Below, in pieces: positions 42,739-51,003 of a DNA stretch of 64,000 nt. A program made the position numbers and the translations under genes. Under the pieces are notes generated by a model, which was given only the letters and a program-made list of their open reading frames with translations, was not told the origin of the DNA and did no database searches. The stretch's first letter is position 1. The number at the start of each line of letters is the position of its first letter. Origin of the DNA: WHSW01 sp963846565 (GTDB lineage: Bacteria; Actinomycetota; Thermoleophilia; Solirubrobacterales; 70-9); assembly GCA_963846565.1 (NCBI GenBank), contig CAWJWL010000001.1, positions 186,001 through 250,000 on the forward strand, in the 5' to 3' direction.

Positions 42739-44013
42739 ATGAGCAAGCGAGTCGAAGTGGACGTAGCGGTGGTGGGCGCGAGCCTGGCGGGATGCGCCGC
42801 TGCGCGGATGTATGGGCAGAACGGCCTCACGGTGGCACTGGTCGAGAAGAGCTCGGAACCGGACGCCTACAAGCGGCTCTGTGGCCACTTCATCCAGGCG
42901 AGCGCGGTTCCCGTCTTCGAGCGACTTGGGCTCGCCGGGGCGGTCGAGAGCGCCGGCGCGGTTCGAAACGGTGCCGATCTCAACACCGAATGGGGCTGGT
43001 GTCGCGCCCGGCCGCCGGCCGGCGAGCGGGCGCCCTACGGCTACAGCATTCGCCGCTCGAAGCTGGACCCGATGATCCGGACGCTCGCCCGCGAGACCAC
43101 GGGCGTGACCTATTTCGGGGGTTCGAGCGCAGTCGAGCTGATCGAGGAGGGCGGCTCGGTGCACGGCGTCGTCGTCCGCGATCGAGCCGGCCACGAGACC
43201 GAGGTGCACGCGCCGCTCGTCGTCGGCGCCGACGGTCGCAACTCGAAGGTGGCGAAACTCGCCAACGCCAGTGAGCGCCGCCATCCGAACAACCGCTTCT
43301 GCTACATGGCGTACTACGAGGGGATCGAGCTCGACGGCGATCGCGCCCTCGGCTTCATCAACGGCCCTGATGTCCTCTTTCTGTCGCCGAACGACGACGG
43401 GATCACCCTGGTCGCAGAGTTCCCTCACAAGGATCGTCAAGCCGCGTTCAAGGCCGACCGCGGCGCGGCCTTCGACGGCTACCTCGAAAAGCTCGCCGGC
43501 GGCGAGGTTCGCGGCGAGGCGCGCCGGGTCTCGAAGCACGTCGGCTACACCGACTACACGCCGATCGTGCGCGCGACCGTGCCCCGGCACGGCGTCGCCC
43601 TGGCCGGCGACGCAGCGATCACCTGCGACCCGGTGCTTGCGATCGGCTGCGGGTTCGCACTGCAAAGCGCAGAGTGGCTCGTCGATGCGACGTCACCCGC
43701 ACTGAGGGAAAAGGAAACCCTGAGCACCGGGCTGCGGCGCTACCGCCGCACCCACCGGCGCAGGCTGATGGGCCACGTGCGGATGCTGAACGCGGGCGCC
43801 CTCGCGAAGCCCCCGAACCCGATCGAGCGACTGATGTTCTCGGCGGCGACCAAGGACGCCCGGACCGCTCGCCACCTCGAGAGCTTCCTAGTGCGGAGCA
43901 TTCCCGTCCGTCGATTCCTTGCGCCCACGGCCATCGCCCGCGCCGCGGCGGTGAACGCGGGGCTGGCCGAGCGCGGCAGGCCAATCACGGCGGCCACGCA
44001 GACAACGCCGTGA
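42739..44013 (+). CDS. FAD-dependent monooxygenase / geranylgeranyl reductase-like oxidoreductase
   Basis: A 424-residue flavoprotein of the PHBH/GGR fold. An N-terminal FAD Rossmann motif (VAVVGASLAGCAAARMY), a central VVGADGRNSKVAKLAN (DG motif) and a late GVALAGDAAITCDPVLAIGC (GD motif) are in the expected order. The CGHFIQASAVPVFERLGL region resembles halogenase/reductase relatives. It would hydroxylate, halogenate or reduce a lipophilic substrate with NAD(P)H. The halogenase-specific WxWxIP motif is not seen, so halogenase activity is unlikely. It is divergent from the LAL regulator. Confidence 0.82.
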   Translation: MSKRVEVDVAVVGASLAGCAAARMYGQNGLTVALVEKSSEPDAYKRLCGHFIQASAVPVFERLGLAGAVESAGAVRNGADLNTEWGWCRARPPAGERAPYGYSIRRSKLDPMIRTLARETTGVTYFGGSSAVELIEEGGSVHGVVVRDRAGHETEVHAPLVVGADGRNSKVAKLANASERRHPNNRFCYMAYYEGIELDGDRALGFINGPDVLFLSPNDDGITLVAEFPHKDRQAAFKADRGAAFDGYLEKLAGGEVRGEARRVSKHVGYTDYTPIVRATVPRHGVALAGDAAITCDPVLAIGCGFALQSAEWLVDATSPALREKETLSTGLRRYRRTHRRRLMGHVRMLNAGALAKPPNPIERLMFSAATKDARTARHLESFLVRSIPVRRFLAPTAIARAAAVNAGLAERGRPITAATQTTP

Positions 44014-44382
44014 TCGAGATTCCACGCGCGTGCCGTCGCCGTGCGCCGGCGCTGGAGGAACGGCTCGGTCATGTCTTGAGCGAGCAAACGACGGGCATGG
44101 GGCGATGGGATCGGGACCTTTCCATACATCAGTAGCGAAAGGCTCTGCTTTTCATCTTGACCTCAGCCGGTTGAGCTCAAGGTGCGGCGCGCAGCCTTTC
44201 AGCGGCTGGTAGCAGCCTCGTTAACGCCCCCACATTGCCAGCGGCCTGCCAGCGCGCGCGGTAGGCTGGTTGCGGCGTCCGGATCAGCGGGCGCCCGAGG
44301 AGGGGAGTCCGAGGATGAGGTCCAGCGGCGCGACGCGAGCCGTAGTGCAGGGCGGCCGAGCTTCAACAGACACTTGGCGTCC
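44014..44382. other. Gap without recognisable genes
   Basis: No coding frame here shows family resemblance or codon periodicity that convinced me. The region contains the presumed promoter of the downstream beta-propeller gene; a TTGACC occurs near 44157, but no matching -10 is clear. Confidence 0.4.
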
Positions 44383-45348
44383 ATGAATCGAAGGGCTTCA
44401 CTCGTCGCAGCGCTCCTCATCGCCGCGCTATCTGCGTCGGCATTGCCGGCAGGCGCGACGTTCCCCGGGGCGAACGGACCGATCGCCTTCCGCCTCGACA
44501 ATCTCGGAACGGGCGAAAGCAAGCCGCTTTTCCGCGCGCTATCCGACGGAACTCAGATCACCGCACTTGATGAGCGGCCCGGCTTCGGCACCGACTGGCG
44601 CGCCGATGGAGCCCGGATCGCCTTCGACTTCGTCGAGCGGGACGGCGACGTGCAGATCGCGACGATGGCGTCTGACGGAAGCGGTGCCGAGGTGCTGACC
44701 TCGGGCCACGGCATCCACGAGCTTCCCTCCTGGTCGCCGAACGGTCGCCGCATCGTGTACGACTTCTCGCCGAGCACGGATTTCAGCTCGCCAGAGTTCG
44801 AGACCCATCTGTGGACGATGCGGGCGGACGGCAGCCGTAAGCGCCGGTTGCCGATGCGCTCACCGGGCTTCGATGTCGAGCCGCGCTATTCGCCTACCGG
44901 CGATCAGATCGCCTTCGGGCGAATTCGGATCCACGCGGACGGAGACTTCAGCCAGGCCATCTTCGTCGTCAACACCCGAACGCGTCGGGTTCGGCAGCTG
45001 ACGCCATGGGGGCTTTCATCCGAGCATCCGACCTGGTCACCGGATGGACGCTGGGTCCTCTACAACAACGCCCCCAACGGAACCGTCCAGGTGGTGCGCC
45101 CTTCCGGCAAGCACCGCCGCACGATTGCACCGGCGACGAGGGATTTCGGCGGTCACAAGCCGTGGTTCTCGCCCGACGGCACGCAAATCCTCTTCATGTG
45201 CGAGAACCAGGGAACTCGCAAGCGACCTCCGGATGACTACAACCAGGACATCTGTGTGATGAACGCGGACGGCTCGAACCTCGTCCACTTGATCAGCACT
45301 CCTGATCGTCAGGAAAATTGGCCCAGCTGGGGTCCGGCGGCGCCCTGA
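44383..45348 (+). CDS. Secreted TolB-like (PD40) beta-propeller protein
   Basis: About 320 residues. A signal peptide (MNRRASLVAALLIAALSASA, cleavage after LPAGA) precedes blades of the WD40-like PD40 repeat: RPGFGTDWRADGARIAF, LPSWSPNGRRIVYD, DVEPRYSPTGDQIAFGR, HPTWSPDGRWVLYN, HKPWFSPDGTQILFM and a final WPSWGP. Six blades are visible. ATG 44383 is chosen as the codon giving an intact signal peptide; the longer frame is unsupported. Such propellers are extracytoplasmic scaffolds or lactonase-like proteins; no catalytic residues can be named. Confidence 0.8.
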   Translation: MNRRASLVAALLIAALSASALPAGATFPGANGPIAFRLDNLGTGESKPLFRALSDGTQITALDERPGFGTDWRADGARIAFDFVERDGDVQIATMASDGSGAEVLTSGHGIHELPSWSPNGRRIVYDFSPSTDFSSPEFETHLWTMRADGSRKRRLPMRSPGFDVEPRYSPTGDQIAFGRIRIHADGDFSQAIFVVNTRTRRVRQLTPWGLSSEHPTWSPDGRWVLYNNAPNGTVQVVRPSGKHRRTIAPATRDFGGHKPWFSPDGTQILFMCENQGTRKRPPDDYNQDICVMNADGSNLVHLISTPDRQENWPSWGPAAP

Positions 45349-45439
45349 GGATCAGCATGCTCGGCGGCGATGGGGGTGCCGGCTACCAGTTGCGGCGACC
45401 GCCCGAGCCGCGGCAAACTCCTCGGTGCGTAGCGCAGGG

Positions 45440-45610
45440 TCAACTCACGGTCGCAAGATCTGCCTCCGAGGCGCTCGGCTCGTCCCACGGAACCTGAAAG
45501 CCCTGCGCGACGAGGAGCGGCGCGCCCTGCTGCGGATGGAGAACCTGGACACCGTTGGTGGCCACGAAGTTCGCCATTGCGTCGGGATCCCGAAGACAGG
45601 TATGTGCAAG
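45440..45610 (-). pseudogene. 3' remnant of an unrecognised gene
   Basis: The minus strand encodes DPDAMANFVATNGVQVLHPQ followed by APLLVAQGFQVPWDEPSA and a proper stop codon, with good protein-like composition. The frame is interrupted by a stop just upstream, near 45630, and no start is available. I do not recognise the family. It is the tail of a gene whose 5' part was replaced by the luciferase-like remnant. Confidence 0.35.
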
Positions 45611-45639
45611 CCGCCCCGCGATCTACTCCGGCTTCGGCA

Positions 45640-45888
45640 GACCACTGCGAGCGCGTCCTTCCGGAGCGCGTGCGCCCCCTTCGAGAGCCTGAGACCATCG
45701 GCTGATGGATCTCGGCCAACGATCACTTCGTCTTCTCGACGCCATGGCTCGGCGGGCCAACGGCACTGGCGAGCATGATCGAGCGCAGCGGCGATATGAC
45801 GCTGGCGACGACCGTCGCGCTCGCCGGTCTCCGCGGGCCGGTCCCGCTGGCAAAGACGCTGGCATCGCGGACGCGACTGCCAACGTAG
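45640..45888 (+). pseudogene. Luciferase-like (F420-dependent) oxidoreductase remnant
   Basis: An in-frame stop (45703-45705) separates LPERVRPLREPETIG from WISANDHFVFSTPWLGG and PTALASMIERSGDMTLATTV, ending at TAG 45886. The second part is the N-terminal third of a bacterial-luciferase-like monooxygenase (DHF motif, then strand-helix with ALASMIERSGDMTL). The C-terminal two thirds of the barrel are missing. It is a dead fragment between two other remnants and the transglutaminase-like gene. Confidence 0.55.
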
Positions 45889-45973
45889 GTACTGTGTAGG
45901 CGTTCCTGCCGACGACAACAGACCGCTGGCCCTCACGGTCGGTTGCACGGTTGGTCTCGAGACGCCTCAGCCG

Positions 45974-46711
45974 GTGTCATCGGTGCTGCAGGTCGCGCCG
46001 TCCGGGGCCGATCTCCAGATCCAAGCCGAGCGCTGGGACACCGGGGCCGATCACCACGGCTACATCGACCTCTACGGCAACCGCTGCGAGCGGCTCACCA
46101 TCCCCGCGGGCGCCTCGCGGATCGTCTACGAGGCGGACGTCTCGCTGCCGTCGCCGGTCGATCGGACCGCGCCCGGGACACCCGAGACGCCGATCATGGT
46201 GCTGCCCGACGAGCACATCGCTTTCGTGATGCCGAGTCGCTTCTGCCTTCCCGACGAGCTTGGCCACGAGGCATGGCAGCGTTTTGGGAGTCTCCCGCCC
46301 GGCTGGGAGCGCGTGCAGGCGATCGTCGACTTCGTGCACGGTCATCTCGAATGGGTGGCCGGCGCCTCGAATCCATGGACGACGGCCCTCGACGCATACC
46401 GTGCCGGTCAGGGCGTCTGCCGCGACTTCGCCCACCTCGCGATCACGTTCTGCCGGGCGTTGAACATCCCGTCGCGCTACGTCTGTGGCTACATCCCGGA
46501 GATCGACGTGCCGCAGCCCGCAGAACCGATGGACTTCGCCGCCTGGTTCGAGGCCTACCTCGACGGCGCGTGGCACACCTTCGACGCCCGCAACAACCGC
46601 CGGCGGGTCGGCCGGGTTGTCGTCGGGCGCGGCCGCGACGCCGTCGACGTTGCGGTGATCACTTCGTTCGGCCCCGTGACGCTGACGGAGTTCGAGGTTC
46701 GCGCGGCCTGA
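45974..46711 (+). CDS. Transglutaminase-like cysteine protease-fold protein, N-terminus uncertain
   Basis: A 245-residue cytoplasmic protein. The triad region is intact: Cys in GQGVCRDFAHLAITFCRAL, His in DGAWHTFDARNN and the following Asp. The N-terminal beta domain seems to begin upstream of the annotated GTG (LALTVGCTVGLETPQPV reads in frame before it), but no start codon exists there, so the natural 5' end may have been lost when the luciferase-like remnant was joined. Bacterial relatives act as proteases or amidases, often together with alpha-E and circularly permuted ATP-grasp proteins, which are absent here. Confidence 0.75.
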   Translation: MSSVLQVAPSGADLQIQAERWDTGADHHGYIDLYGNRCERLTIPAGASRIVYEADVSLPSPVDRTAPGTPETPIMVLPDEHIAFVMPSRFCLPDELGHEAWQRFGSLPPGWERVQAIVDFVHGHLEWVAGASNPWTTALDAYRAGQGVCRDFAHLAITFCRALNIPSRYVCGYIPEIDVPQPAEPMDFAAWFEAYLDGAWHTFDARNNRRRVGRVVVGRGRDAVDVAVITSFGPVTLTEFEVRAA

Positions 46712-46761
46712 CCTGCGCCCGGTAGAGGCGAGGACCGGTCCTCGGCGCCGCGAGCTATCCG

Positions 46762-46949
46762 GACATGACCACGTCAAGTTCGATTCCGGCCAACTCGGCT
46801 TCGGCACGGGCCTCAGCGCGGGGGTGACCACGGGGACGACCGACTGCACGACGCCGCCGCTGACCAGGCCCGGCAAGACCTACACCTACTTCTGCCGCAT
46901 CCACCCGTTCATGCGCGGCTCGGTCCGGGTCAAGGGGAAGCCGAAGTAG
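46762..46949 (+). pseudogene. Cupredoxin-like C-terminal remnant
   Basis: The frame encodes DHVKFDSGQLGFGTG and LTRPGKTYTYFCRIHPFMRG followed by a short basic end and TAG. The spacing Cys-x2-His-x2-Met in YFCRIHPFM is the type 1 copper ligand loop of plastocyanin-like proteins. No start codon or signal sequence precedes it, so the first copper His and the export signal are missing. It ends convergently with the bicupin gene, overlapping it by 20 bases. Confidence 0.5.
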
Positions 46950-47724
46950 CGGCCCCGCGCAGGTAGGCGCCGAGCTCGCCGCTCGGGGTGTGGATGCTGA
47001 GCAGGCGGGCGCCGGGCCCCGTGAACTCGTACGTGTGCTCGAGACCGGCGGGCGCCTGCAGCCACGTGCCGGCCTCGGCCTCGACTTCGCGCTCGCCGAG
47101 CGCGAACAGGATCGGGCCCTCGAGCACGTACCAGGACTCGAGCCGGTCCTCGTGCGCGTGCGGTGGATGGATCTCGCCCGCGCCGCCGGCCTGAGTCTCG
47201 ACGATGCCGAGCTCCTCGACCTCGCACAGAAGCCGGCGGCGGTGCCCGTCGATCACGGCCTCGAACTCCGCGCCGCCGATCGCCGCTTCGCTTCCCGGCC
47301 GCAGGCCCTCGCCGTCCTCCGGTGGGGGCTCCTGGTCGTAGGTGATCGGTCGCTGCTCCCGGATCGATCGCATGTAGTCGATGAAGCCGCGCCCGGGCGC
47401 GTGCATGTTGAGGTAGCGGACGTCGGCCCCGCTCGCGTTGCGGAAGCCGTGCACGACCATCGGCGGGACGCGCGCCAGCGTGCCCGCCGGGACGGTGCGT
47501 TGATCGTCCTCGACGCCGAGCCGCAAGGTCAGCTCTCCCTCGAGCACGTAGAAGAGGTCCGTGTGCCGGCGGTGAATGTGGAGGTCGGCGCCGTCGCGGC
47601 CGGCGGCGAAGCGCGACCAGGTCGCGTGCAGCTGGTCTGCGTAGGAGAGGACCTCGACCCGGCGCTCGGCCGAGTCGCCGATGATCTCGCCGGTACCCGG
47701 GGGGACGACGGTCGGCTCGGTCAA
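46930..47724 (-). CDS. Bicupin-type protein (two cupin domains)
   Basis: A 264-residue protein with two cupin modules: LHIHRRHTDLFYVLEGELTL with VPPMVVHGFRN, then HPPHAHEDRLESWYVLEGPI with APAGLEHTYEFTG. Both modules retain His/Glu metal-ligand patterns. The start is TTG, which overlaps the stop of the upstream RidA gene (TTGA), so the pair is translationally coupled. A dioxygenase, isomerase or sensor role is possible; the RidA partner hints at handling reactive enamines or imines. Confidence 0.8.
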   Translation of the reverse strand: MTEPTVVPPGTGEIIGDSAERRVEVLSYADQLHATWSRFAAGRDGADLHIHRRHTDLFYVLEGELTLRLGVEDDQRTVPAGTLARVPPMVVHGFRNASGADVRYLNMHAPGRGFIDYMRSIREQRPITYDQEPPPEDGEGLRPGSEAAIGGAEFEAVIDGHRRRLLCEVEELGIVETQAGGAGEIHPPHAHEDRLESWYVLEGPILFALGEREVEAEAGTWLQAPAGLEHTYEFTGPGARLLSIHTPSGELGAYLRGAATSASP

Positions 47725-48116
47725 TCGAGGACCGCGATCGCCTCGACCTCGATCAGCCGGCCGCGTTCGGCCAGGGTCTGCACGCCGAGGATCGAATCGG
47801 CGGGCTTGTGCTCGCCGAAGAGCGCGATGCGCGCCGCCGAGATCAGCGGCAGATAGGCGGGGCGGTGGCCGACGACGTAGATCGTGATCCTCGCGACCTG
47901 CTCCGGCGAGGCGCCGGCGGCGGCGAGGCAGCGGCCGAGGTTGGCGAACGCCTGCAGCGCTTGTGCCGCGAAGTCACCCTCCCCGACGAGTTTGTCGTCG
48001 GCGTCCTCGGACACCTGCCCGGAGACGAAGACGAGCCGGCTGCCCTCCGCGACGACGACGTGCGTGTAGGACTCCGGGACGGGCAGTTCGTCGGGGTTGA
48101 TCGGGTGGAGCGTCAT
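47721..48116 (-). CDS. RidA/YjgF/UK114-family protein
   Basis: A 131-residue member of the RidA superfamily. Hallmarks are VVVAEGSRLVFVSGQV, QALQAFANLGRCLAAAGASP, VARITIYVV and a late GVQTLAERGRLIEVEAIAV. In canonical RidA an Arg in the C-terminal block binds the substrate carboxylate; an Arg is present there (ERGRLIEVE), but the exact column is uncertain. It would hydrolyse reactive imines. It is first in a two-gene operon with the bicupin. Confidence 0.82.
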   Translation of the reverse strand: MTLHPINPDELPVPESYTHVVVAEGSRLVFVSGQVSEDADDKLVGEGDFAAQALQAFANLGRCLAAAGASPEQVARITIYVVGHRPAYLPLISAARIALFGEHKPADSILGVQTLAERGRLIEVEAIAVLD

Positions 48117-48135
48117 CGGCCGGTCCGGGGCAGTC

Positions 48136-48149
48136 CAGCACAAGTGCTG
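48136..48149. promoter_or_regulatory. Perfect inverted repeat in the ridA-STAS divergent region
   Basis: CAGCAC-AA-GTGCTG lies 20 bases upstream of the ridA start and between the two divergent units. It could be a dimeric repressor site; nothing ties it to a specific protein. Confidence 0.35.
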
Positions 48150-48271
48150 CTGCGAGACCTTCAGGACCGTTATGATCGCCGAAGCACGGCGCGTCCGACC
48201 CGGGCCCGCGTCCGCTGGGGTTGGAGTTAAGGGGTGGGGTGGGCCTGCCTCGAGGGTGAAAGAGCGAGAAC

Positions 48272-48646
48272 TTGGCGACCCAAGAAGAGCGGCCGACGCT
48301 ACGTCGGCCGGGGCAGCGACGGATCGAGAACGGCGAGCTGACGGTCGATGTCGTTCCCGGGGACGAGGTCTGCCTGGTCCAGGTAAGCGGCGAGCTCGAC
48401 CTCGGCACGGCCTATTCGCTCGAAGCGGAGATGCAGCGGTTGATCACGAGCGAGGACGAGCGCATCATCCTCGACCTCAAGCAGCTCACCTTCATGGACT
48501 CGACCGGGCTCCGCTGCCTGCTGCGGATGACGCGGCACTCGCGCGCCTCGGGCGACCCGATGCGCGTCTTCGGCGCCTCCGGTCAGGTCGAGCATCTGCT
48601 CACGATCACCGGCGCCGAGGCAGCGCTGCCGATGCTCGAGTCGTAG
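48272..48646 (+). CDS. STAS-domain anti-sigma factor antagonist
   Basis: A 124-residue SpoIIAA-like protein. The STAS core is VCLVQVSGELDLGTA, IILDLKQLTFMDSTGLRCLL with the phosphorylatable Ser in DSTG, and MRVFGASGQVEHLLTITG. It would bind an anti-sigma kinase when dephosphorylated and free a sigma factor. The start is TTG 48272; no ATG gives the full first strand. No RsbW-like kinase or sigma gene is adjacent, so its partner is encoded elsewhere. Confidence 0.85.
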   Translation: MATQEERPTLRRPGQRRIENGELTVDVVPGDEVCLVQVSGELDLGTAYSLEAEMQRLITSEDERIILDLKQLTFMDSTGLRCLLRMTRHSRASGDPMRVFGASGQVEHLLTITGAEAALPMLES

Positions 48647-48683
48647 ACCGCGGCACGATCCGAGTCGCGGTGAGCGCCCGGCG

Positions 48684-49082
48684 CTAGCCGGGACGGGTCA
48701 GGTCCTCGATCTCGGCCGGGTCGGTGAGGATCCGAACGCGGCGGACGAGGTCGCCCTCGAACTCCCAGAGCCACGCGTTCGGAGCATCGACGCGAGCGCG
48801 ATCGCGTTTCACGCGCACCCGGCCACGGACGAGATAGCGCCCGTCCGGGAGCCGCTCGAAGCGCTGCGGGGTGAGCTCGATCTCGTCCCAGACCTCGCCG
48901 GCATCGGCGATGTACTTGGAGAGCCCGTCGGCGCCCCGGTAGGGCTGGCCGGCGCCGGCGACGAGGCCGGTGACGGCGAAGACCTCGATCTCCGGGTGGC
49001 TGAGCCGGCGAAGGGCCTCGATATCACGGTCGGCGAAAGCGGCGTATGCCTCCTTCACCCGGTCGAGCGTGGCGTCCCCCAT
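48684..49082 (-). CDS. NTF2-like (SnoaL-type) protein
   Basis: A 132-residue NTF2-fold protein: VKEAYAAFADRDIEALRRLS at the N-terminus, HPEIEVFAVTGLVAGAGQPY, GADGLSKYIADAGEVWDE and a C-terminal sheet with LWEFEGDLVRRVRILTD. ATG 49082 is preceded by TCCTCC. It overlaps no neighbour but follows the alpha/beta hydrolase on the same strand with a 10-base gap, so the two are co-transcribed. Chemistry unknown; the fold is used by both enzymes and binding proteins. Confidence 0.78.
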   Translation of the reverse strand: MGDATLDRVKEAYAAFADRDIEALRRLSHPEIEVFAVTGLVAGAGQPYRGADGLSKYIADAGEVWDEIELTPQRFERLPDGRYLVRGRVRVKRDRARVDAPNAWLWEFEGDLVRRVRILTDPAEIEDLTRPG

Positions 49083-49092
49083 TTGGAGGATC

Positions 49093-49911
49093 CTAGGCCG
49101 CTCCGGTAAGAAACGAAACGACCTCGTGTACGGACCGATCCGGTTCGTGCTCGAAAACGAAATGCCCGGCACCCTCGAACGCGACGAGGTGGGCGCCGGG
49201 GATCTCGCGCTCGAACCGCTTCGCGCCTCCCATCGGAGCGAACTCGTCCTCGGCGCCCCAGAGCAGCAGGGTGGGGACCCCGAGCGCCGCGAGCCCGCCC
49301 TCGTACGGGGCGAGCTTCTCGAAGTCCATCGAGCGGTAGAAGGCGAGGGTCGAACGCTGCCCGCGGCCCTCCTCGAACGGCCTCCAGTAGGCCTCGAGCG
49401 CGGCGCCCCCGAACTTCGCCCCCTCAGAGGTGAGCAAGGCGGTGAAGCCGTCACGGTCAAGCGCGGCGATCAGCTCCTCGCCCTGTCCGGCGCGGATCAT
49501 CTTCGCCACCCCGTGCCAGCGCCCGTCGCTGAAGAAGCCGGTGTTGCTGATCACGAGTGCCTCGACCAGGTCCGGGTTCTCGCACGCCCAGGCGAGCCCG
49601 ATGAAGCCGCCCCAGTCGTGAACGACGATCGCCACCCGCCCGAGATCGAGTTCGCGGTGCAGGGCGGTGAACTCGGCCAGGTTGCGCTCGAAGGTCGCCG
49701 GCTCGATGTCCGGAGAATCACCGAGCCCGTACAGGTCGGGAGCGACGCAGCGGCGGCCGGCGCTCGCGAGCGCACCGATCAGTGGCTCCCACATCAGCGA
49801 GCTCTCGGGGAAGCCATGGGCGAGGAGGACGGGCGGTCCAGTCGGTTGATCGCCGGGGACCGCCTCGCGGTAGGCAAAGCGGTCCCCGCGCTTGATCTCG
49901 ACCGCGCCCAC
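49093..49911 (-). CDS. Alpha/beta hydrolase, haloalkane dehalogenase/epoxide hydrolase type
   Basis: A 272-residue hydrolase. The oxyanion loop HGFPESSLMW, the nucleophile elbow VHDWGGFIGL (Asp nucleophile, as in haloalkane dehalogenases and epoxide hydrolases rather than Ser), LLWGAEDEFAP (acidic residue) and the catalytic His in FEGAGHFVFEHEPD are all in place. It would act on an epoxide, halide or ester. The PadR regulator lies 24 bases upstream on the same strand and may control it; the NTF2-like gene follows. Confidence 0.85.
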   Translation of the reverse strand: MGAVEIKRGDRFAYREAVPGDQPTGPPVLLAHGFPESSLMWEPLIGALASAGRRCVAPDLYGLGDSPDIEPATFERNLAEFTALHRELDLGRVAIVVHDWGGFIGLAWACENPDLVEALVISNTGFFSDGRWHGVAKMIRAGQGEELIAALDRDGFTALLTSEGAKFGGAALEAYWRPFEEGRGQRSTLAFYRSMDFEKLAPYEGGLAALGVPTLLLWGAEDEFAPMGGAKRFEREIPGAHLVAFEGAGHFVFEHEPDRSVHEVVSFLTGAA

Positions 49912-49935
49912 GCCGGCCGAGCCTAACGGTGCCCG

Positions 49936-50466
49936 CTAGTCGGCGAGGATCCCGTAGACCTTGCGCCGCGCCTCGTCGAGCAGCTCACGCACGCGGCCGC
50001 GCTGCTCCTCCGTGCCATTGCCCATCACCTGCGCAACGGCGACCGTGAGCTCCTTGAGCGAGCGCTTGAGCTTCAGCCCCTCGGCCGGGGCTCCGGCCGC
50101 GACGCTCTCCCAGGGAGCCTTCTCGCCCTCCTCGCTCTGCTTCTTCGTGCCTTCGGCGGTGAGCTCGAAGCGGCGCTTGCCCTCCTGCTCGGTGCCGCGG
50201 ATCAGTCCCTCGTCCTCGAGCAGTTGCAGCGTGGGGTAGATCGACCCGGCGCTCGGGCTCCAGACCCCGTCGGTCCGCTCCTCGAGCTCCTTGATCATCT
50301 CGTAGCCATGCATGGGCCGGTCCGCCAGGAGGGCGAGGATCGCGGCGCGAATGTCGCCCCGCCGAGCCCGCCGCCCACCGTGGAGCCGATGCCCGTAGCC
50401 GCCGTGGCGCGAGTAGTGGCTTCGCGGGCCGGGGTGCCCGTGCCGGCCGTAGTTGGTGTGCGTCAT
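49936..50466 (-). CDS. PadR-family transcriptional regulator
   Basis: About 176 residues. A His/Gly/Arg-rich N-terminal tail (HGHPGPRSHYSRHGGYGHRL) precedes the PadR winged helix (DIRAAILALLADRPMHGYEM, WSPSAGSIYPTLQLLEDEGL) and a C-terminal dimerisation helix. ATG 50466 is taken as start; ATG 50484 would lie inside the operator-like repeat. The His-rich tail could bind metal, which is speculation. Palindromes upstream suggest autoregulation, and it is the probable regulator of the hydrolase unit. Confidence 0.85.
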   Translation of the reverse strand: MTHTNYGRHGHPGPRSHYSRHGGYGHRLHGGRRARRGDIRAAILALLADRPMHGYEMIKELEERTDGVWSPSAGSIYPTLQLLEDEGLIRGTEQEGKRRFELTAEGTKKQSEEGEKAPWESVAAGAPAEGLKLKRSLKELTVAVAQVMGNGTEEQRGRVRELLDEARRKVYGILAD

Positions 50467-50482
50467 CAAAAAGCGTCCTTCC

Positions 50483-50508
50483 ATATCGTGACCTAACGCG
50501 ATATATCG
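50483..50508. promoter_or_regulatory. PadR operator-like palindromes
   Basis: ATATCG at 50483-50488 is complementary to CGATAT at 50499-50504, and CGATATATCG at 50499-50508 is itself a perfect 10-bp palindrome. The AT-rich palindromic block sits in an otherwise GC-rich sequence directly upstream of padR, as expected for an autoregulatory site. Confidence 0.55.
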
Positions 50509-50583
50509 TAACAAGCCGCGTTGTCAGGCCCGCGCGGGCGCGCCGTGAGCGTTCAGGTGGTCGCTAGGCTTGCCGGACTTCGC

Positions 50584-50654
50584 GGCGCCTTGGCGGAGTG
50601 GTTACGCAGCGGCCTGCAAAGCCGTTTACGCCAGTTCGATTCTGGCAGGCGCCT
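50584..50654 (+). tRNA. tRNA-Cys (GCA)
   Basis: A complete 71-base cloverleaf: acceptor GGCGCCT with AGGCGCC, D-arm with AGTGGTTA, anticodon stem-loop CGGCCTGCAAAGCCG with anticodon GCA at 50616-50618, and T-arm GCCAGTTCGATTCTGGC, discriminator T. CCA is not encoded. The 3' 46 bases are part of the 48-bp repeat shared with 59452-59499: an integrative element has inserted into this gene while restoring it. Confidence 0.95.
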
Positions 50655-50656
50655 TC
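50609..50656 (+). repeat. attL: 48-bp repeat in the tRNA-Cys 3' end
   Basis: Identical over 48 bases to 59452-59499; flanking bases differ at both ends. It covers the anticodon arm, variable region, T-arm and acceptor 3' strand of the functional tRNA plus two following bases. Confidence 0.92.
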
Positions 50657-50744
50657 GGCTCTAGCAAGCGAATCGGGCTTGCTAGAGCCGTTTGCGGGGG
50701 TTTGTAACAAACCGCTCAGAGCCGCTAAAAGCCGCAGTCAATGG

Positions 50745-50794
50745 GGTGTCACTGGCGCGCGGACTGGCGCATGGATTTTGCGGGCTACTGGCGC
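50745..50794 (+). repeat. Left integrase arm-type repeats (3 x ACTGGCGC)
   Basis: ACTGGCGC at 50751, 50763 and 50787, spaced 12 and 24 bp, all in direct orientation. The first copy is embedded in the 14-bp block GGTGTCACTGGCGC, which is repeated at 59379-59392. The array lies about 90 bases inside attL. Confidence 0.75.
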
Positions 50795-51003
50795 TGCGGC
50801 CAAATTGGCGTGGGACTCGCCGTCGGCGATCGACGCGGCACTACCCCGTATCGCGCGATGCGGAACTGTCCCTGGCGTGGGGAAAGCACAAGTCACGGGT
50901 GCTCGCCCGGCGTGTGCCTGCAACTTTCACACACGTCACCGCGGCCAAACGCGGCGACGACGATCGCCCGGGAGCCGGACGCCAGTCCGCCAATATTTGC
51001 GAG

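Noticed and set aside
42739..44013. Flavin-dependent halogenase
   Set aside because: The WxWxIP motif and the catalytic Lys context were not found; the general monooxygenase/reductase assignment is safer.
45445..45948. 167-codon minus-strand gene
   Set aside because: It covers two remnants in the wrong frames; the recognisable segments are the 45440-45610 tail and the plus-strand luciferase-like fragment.
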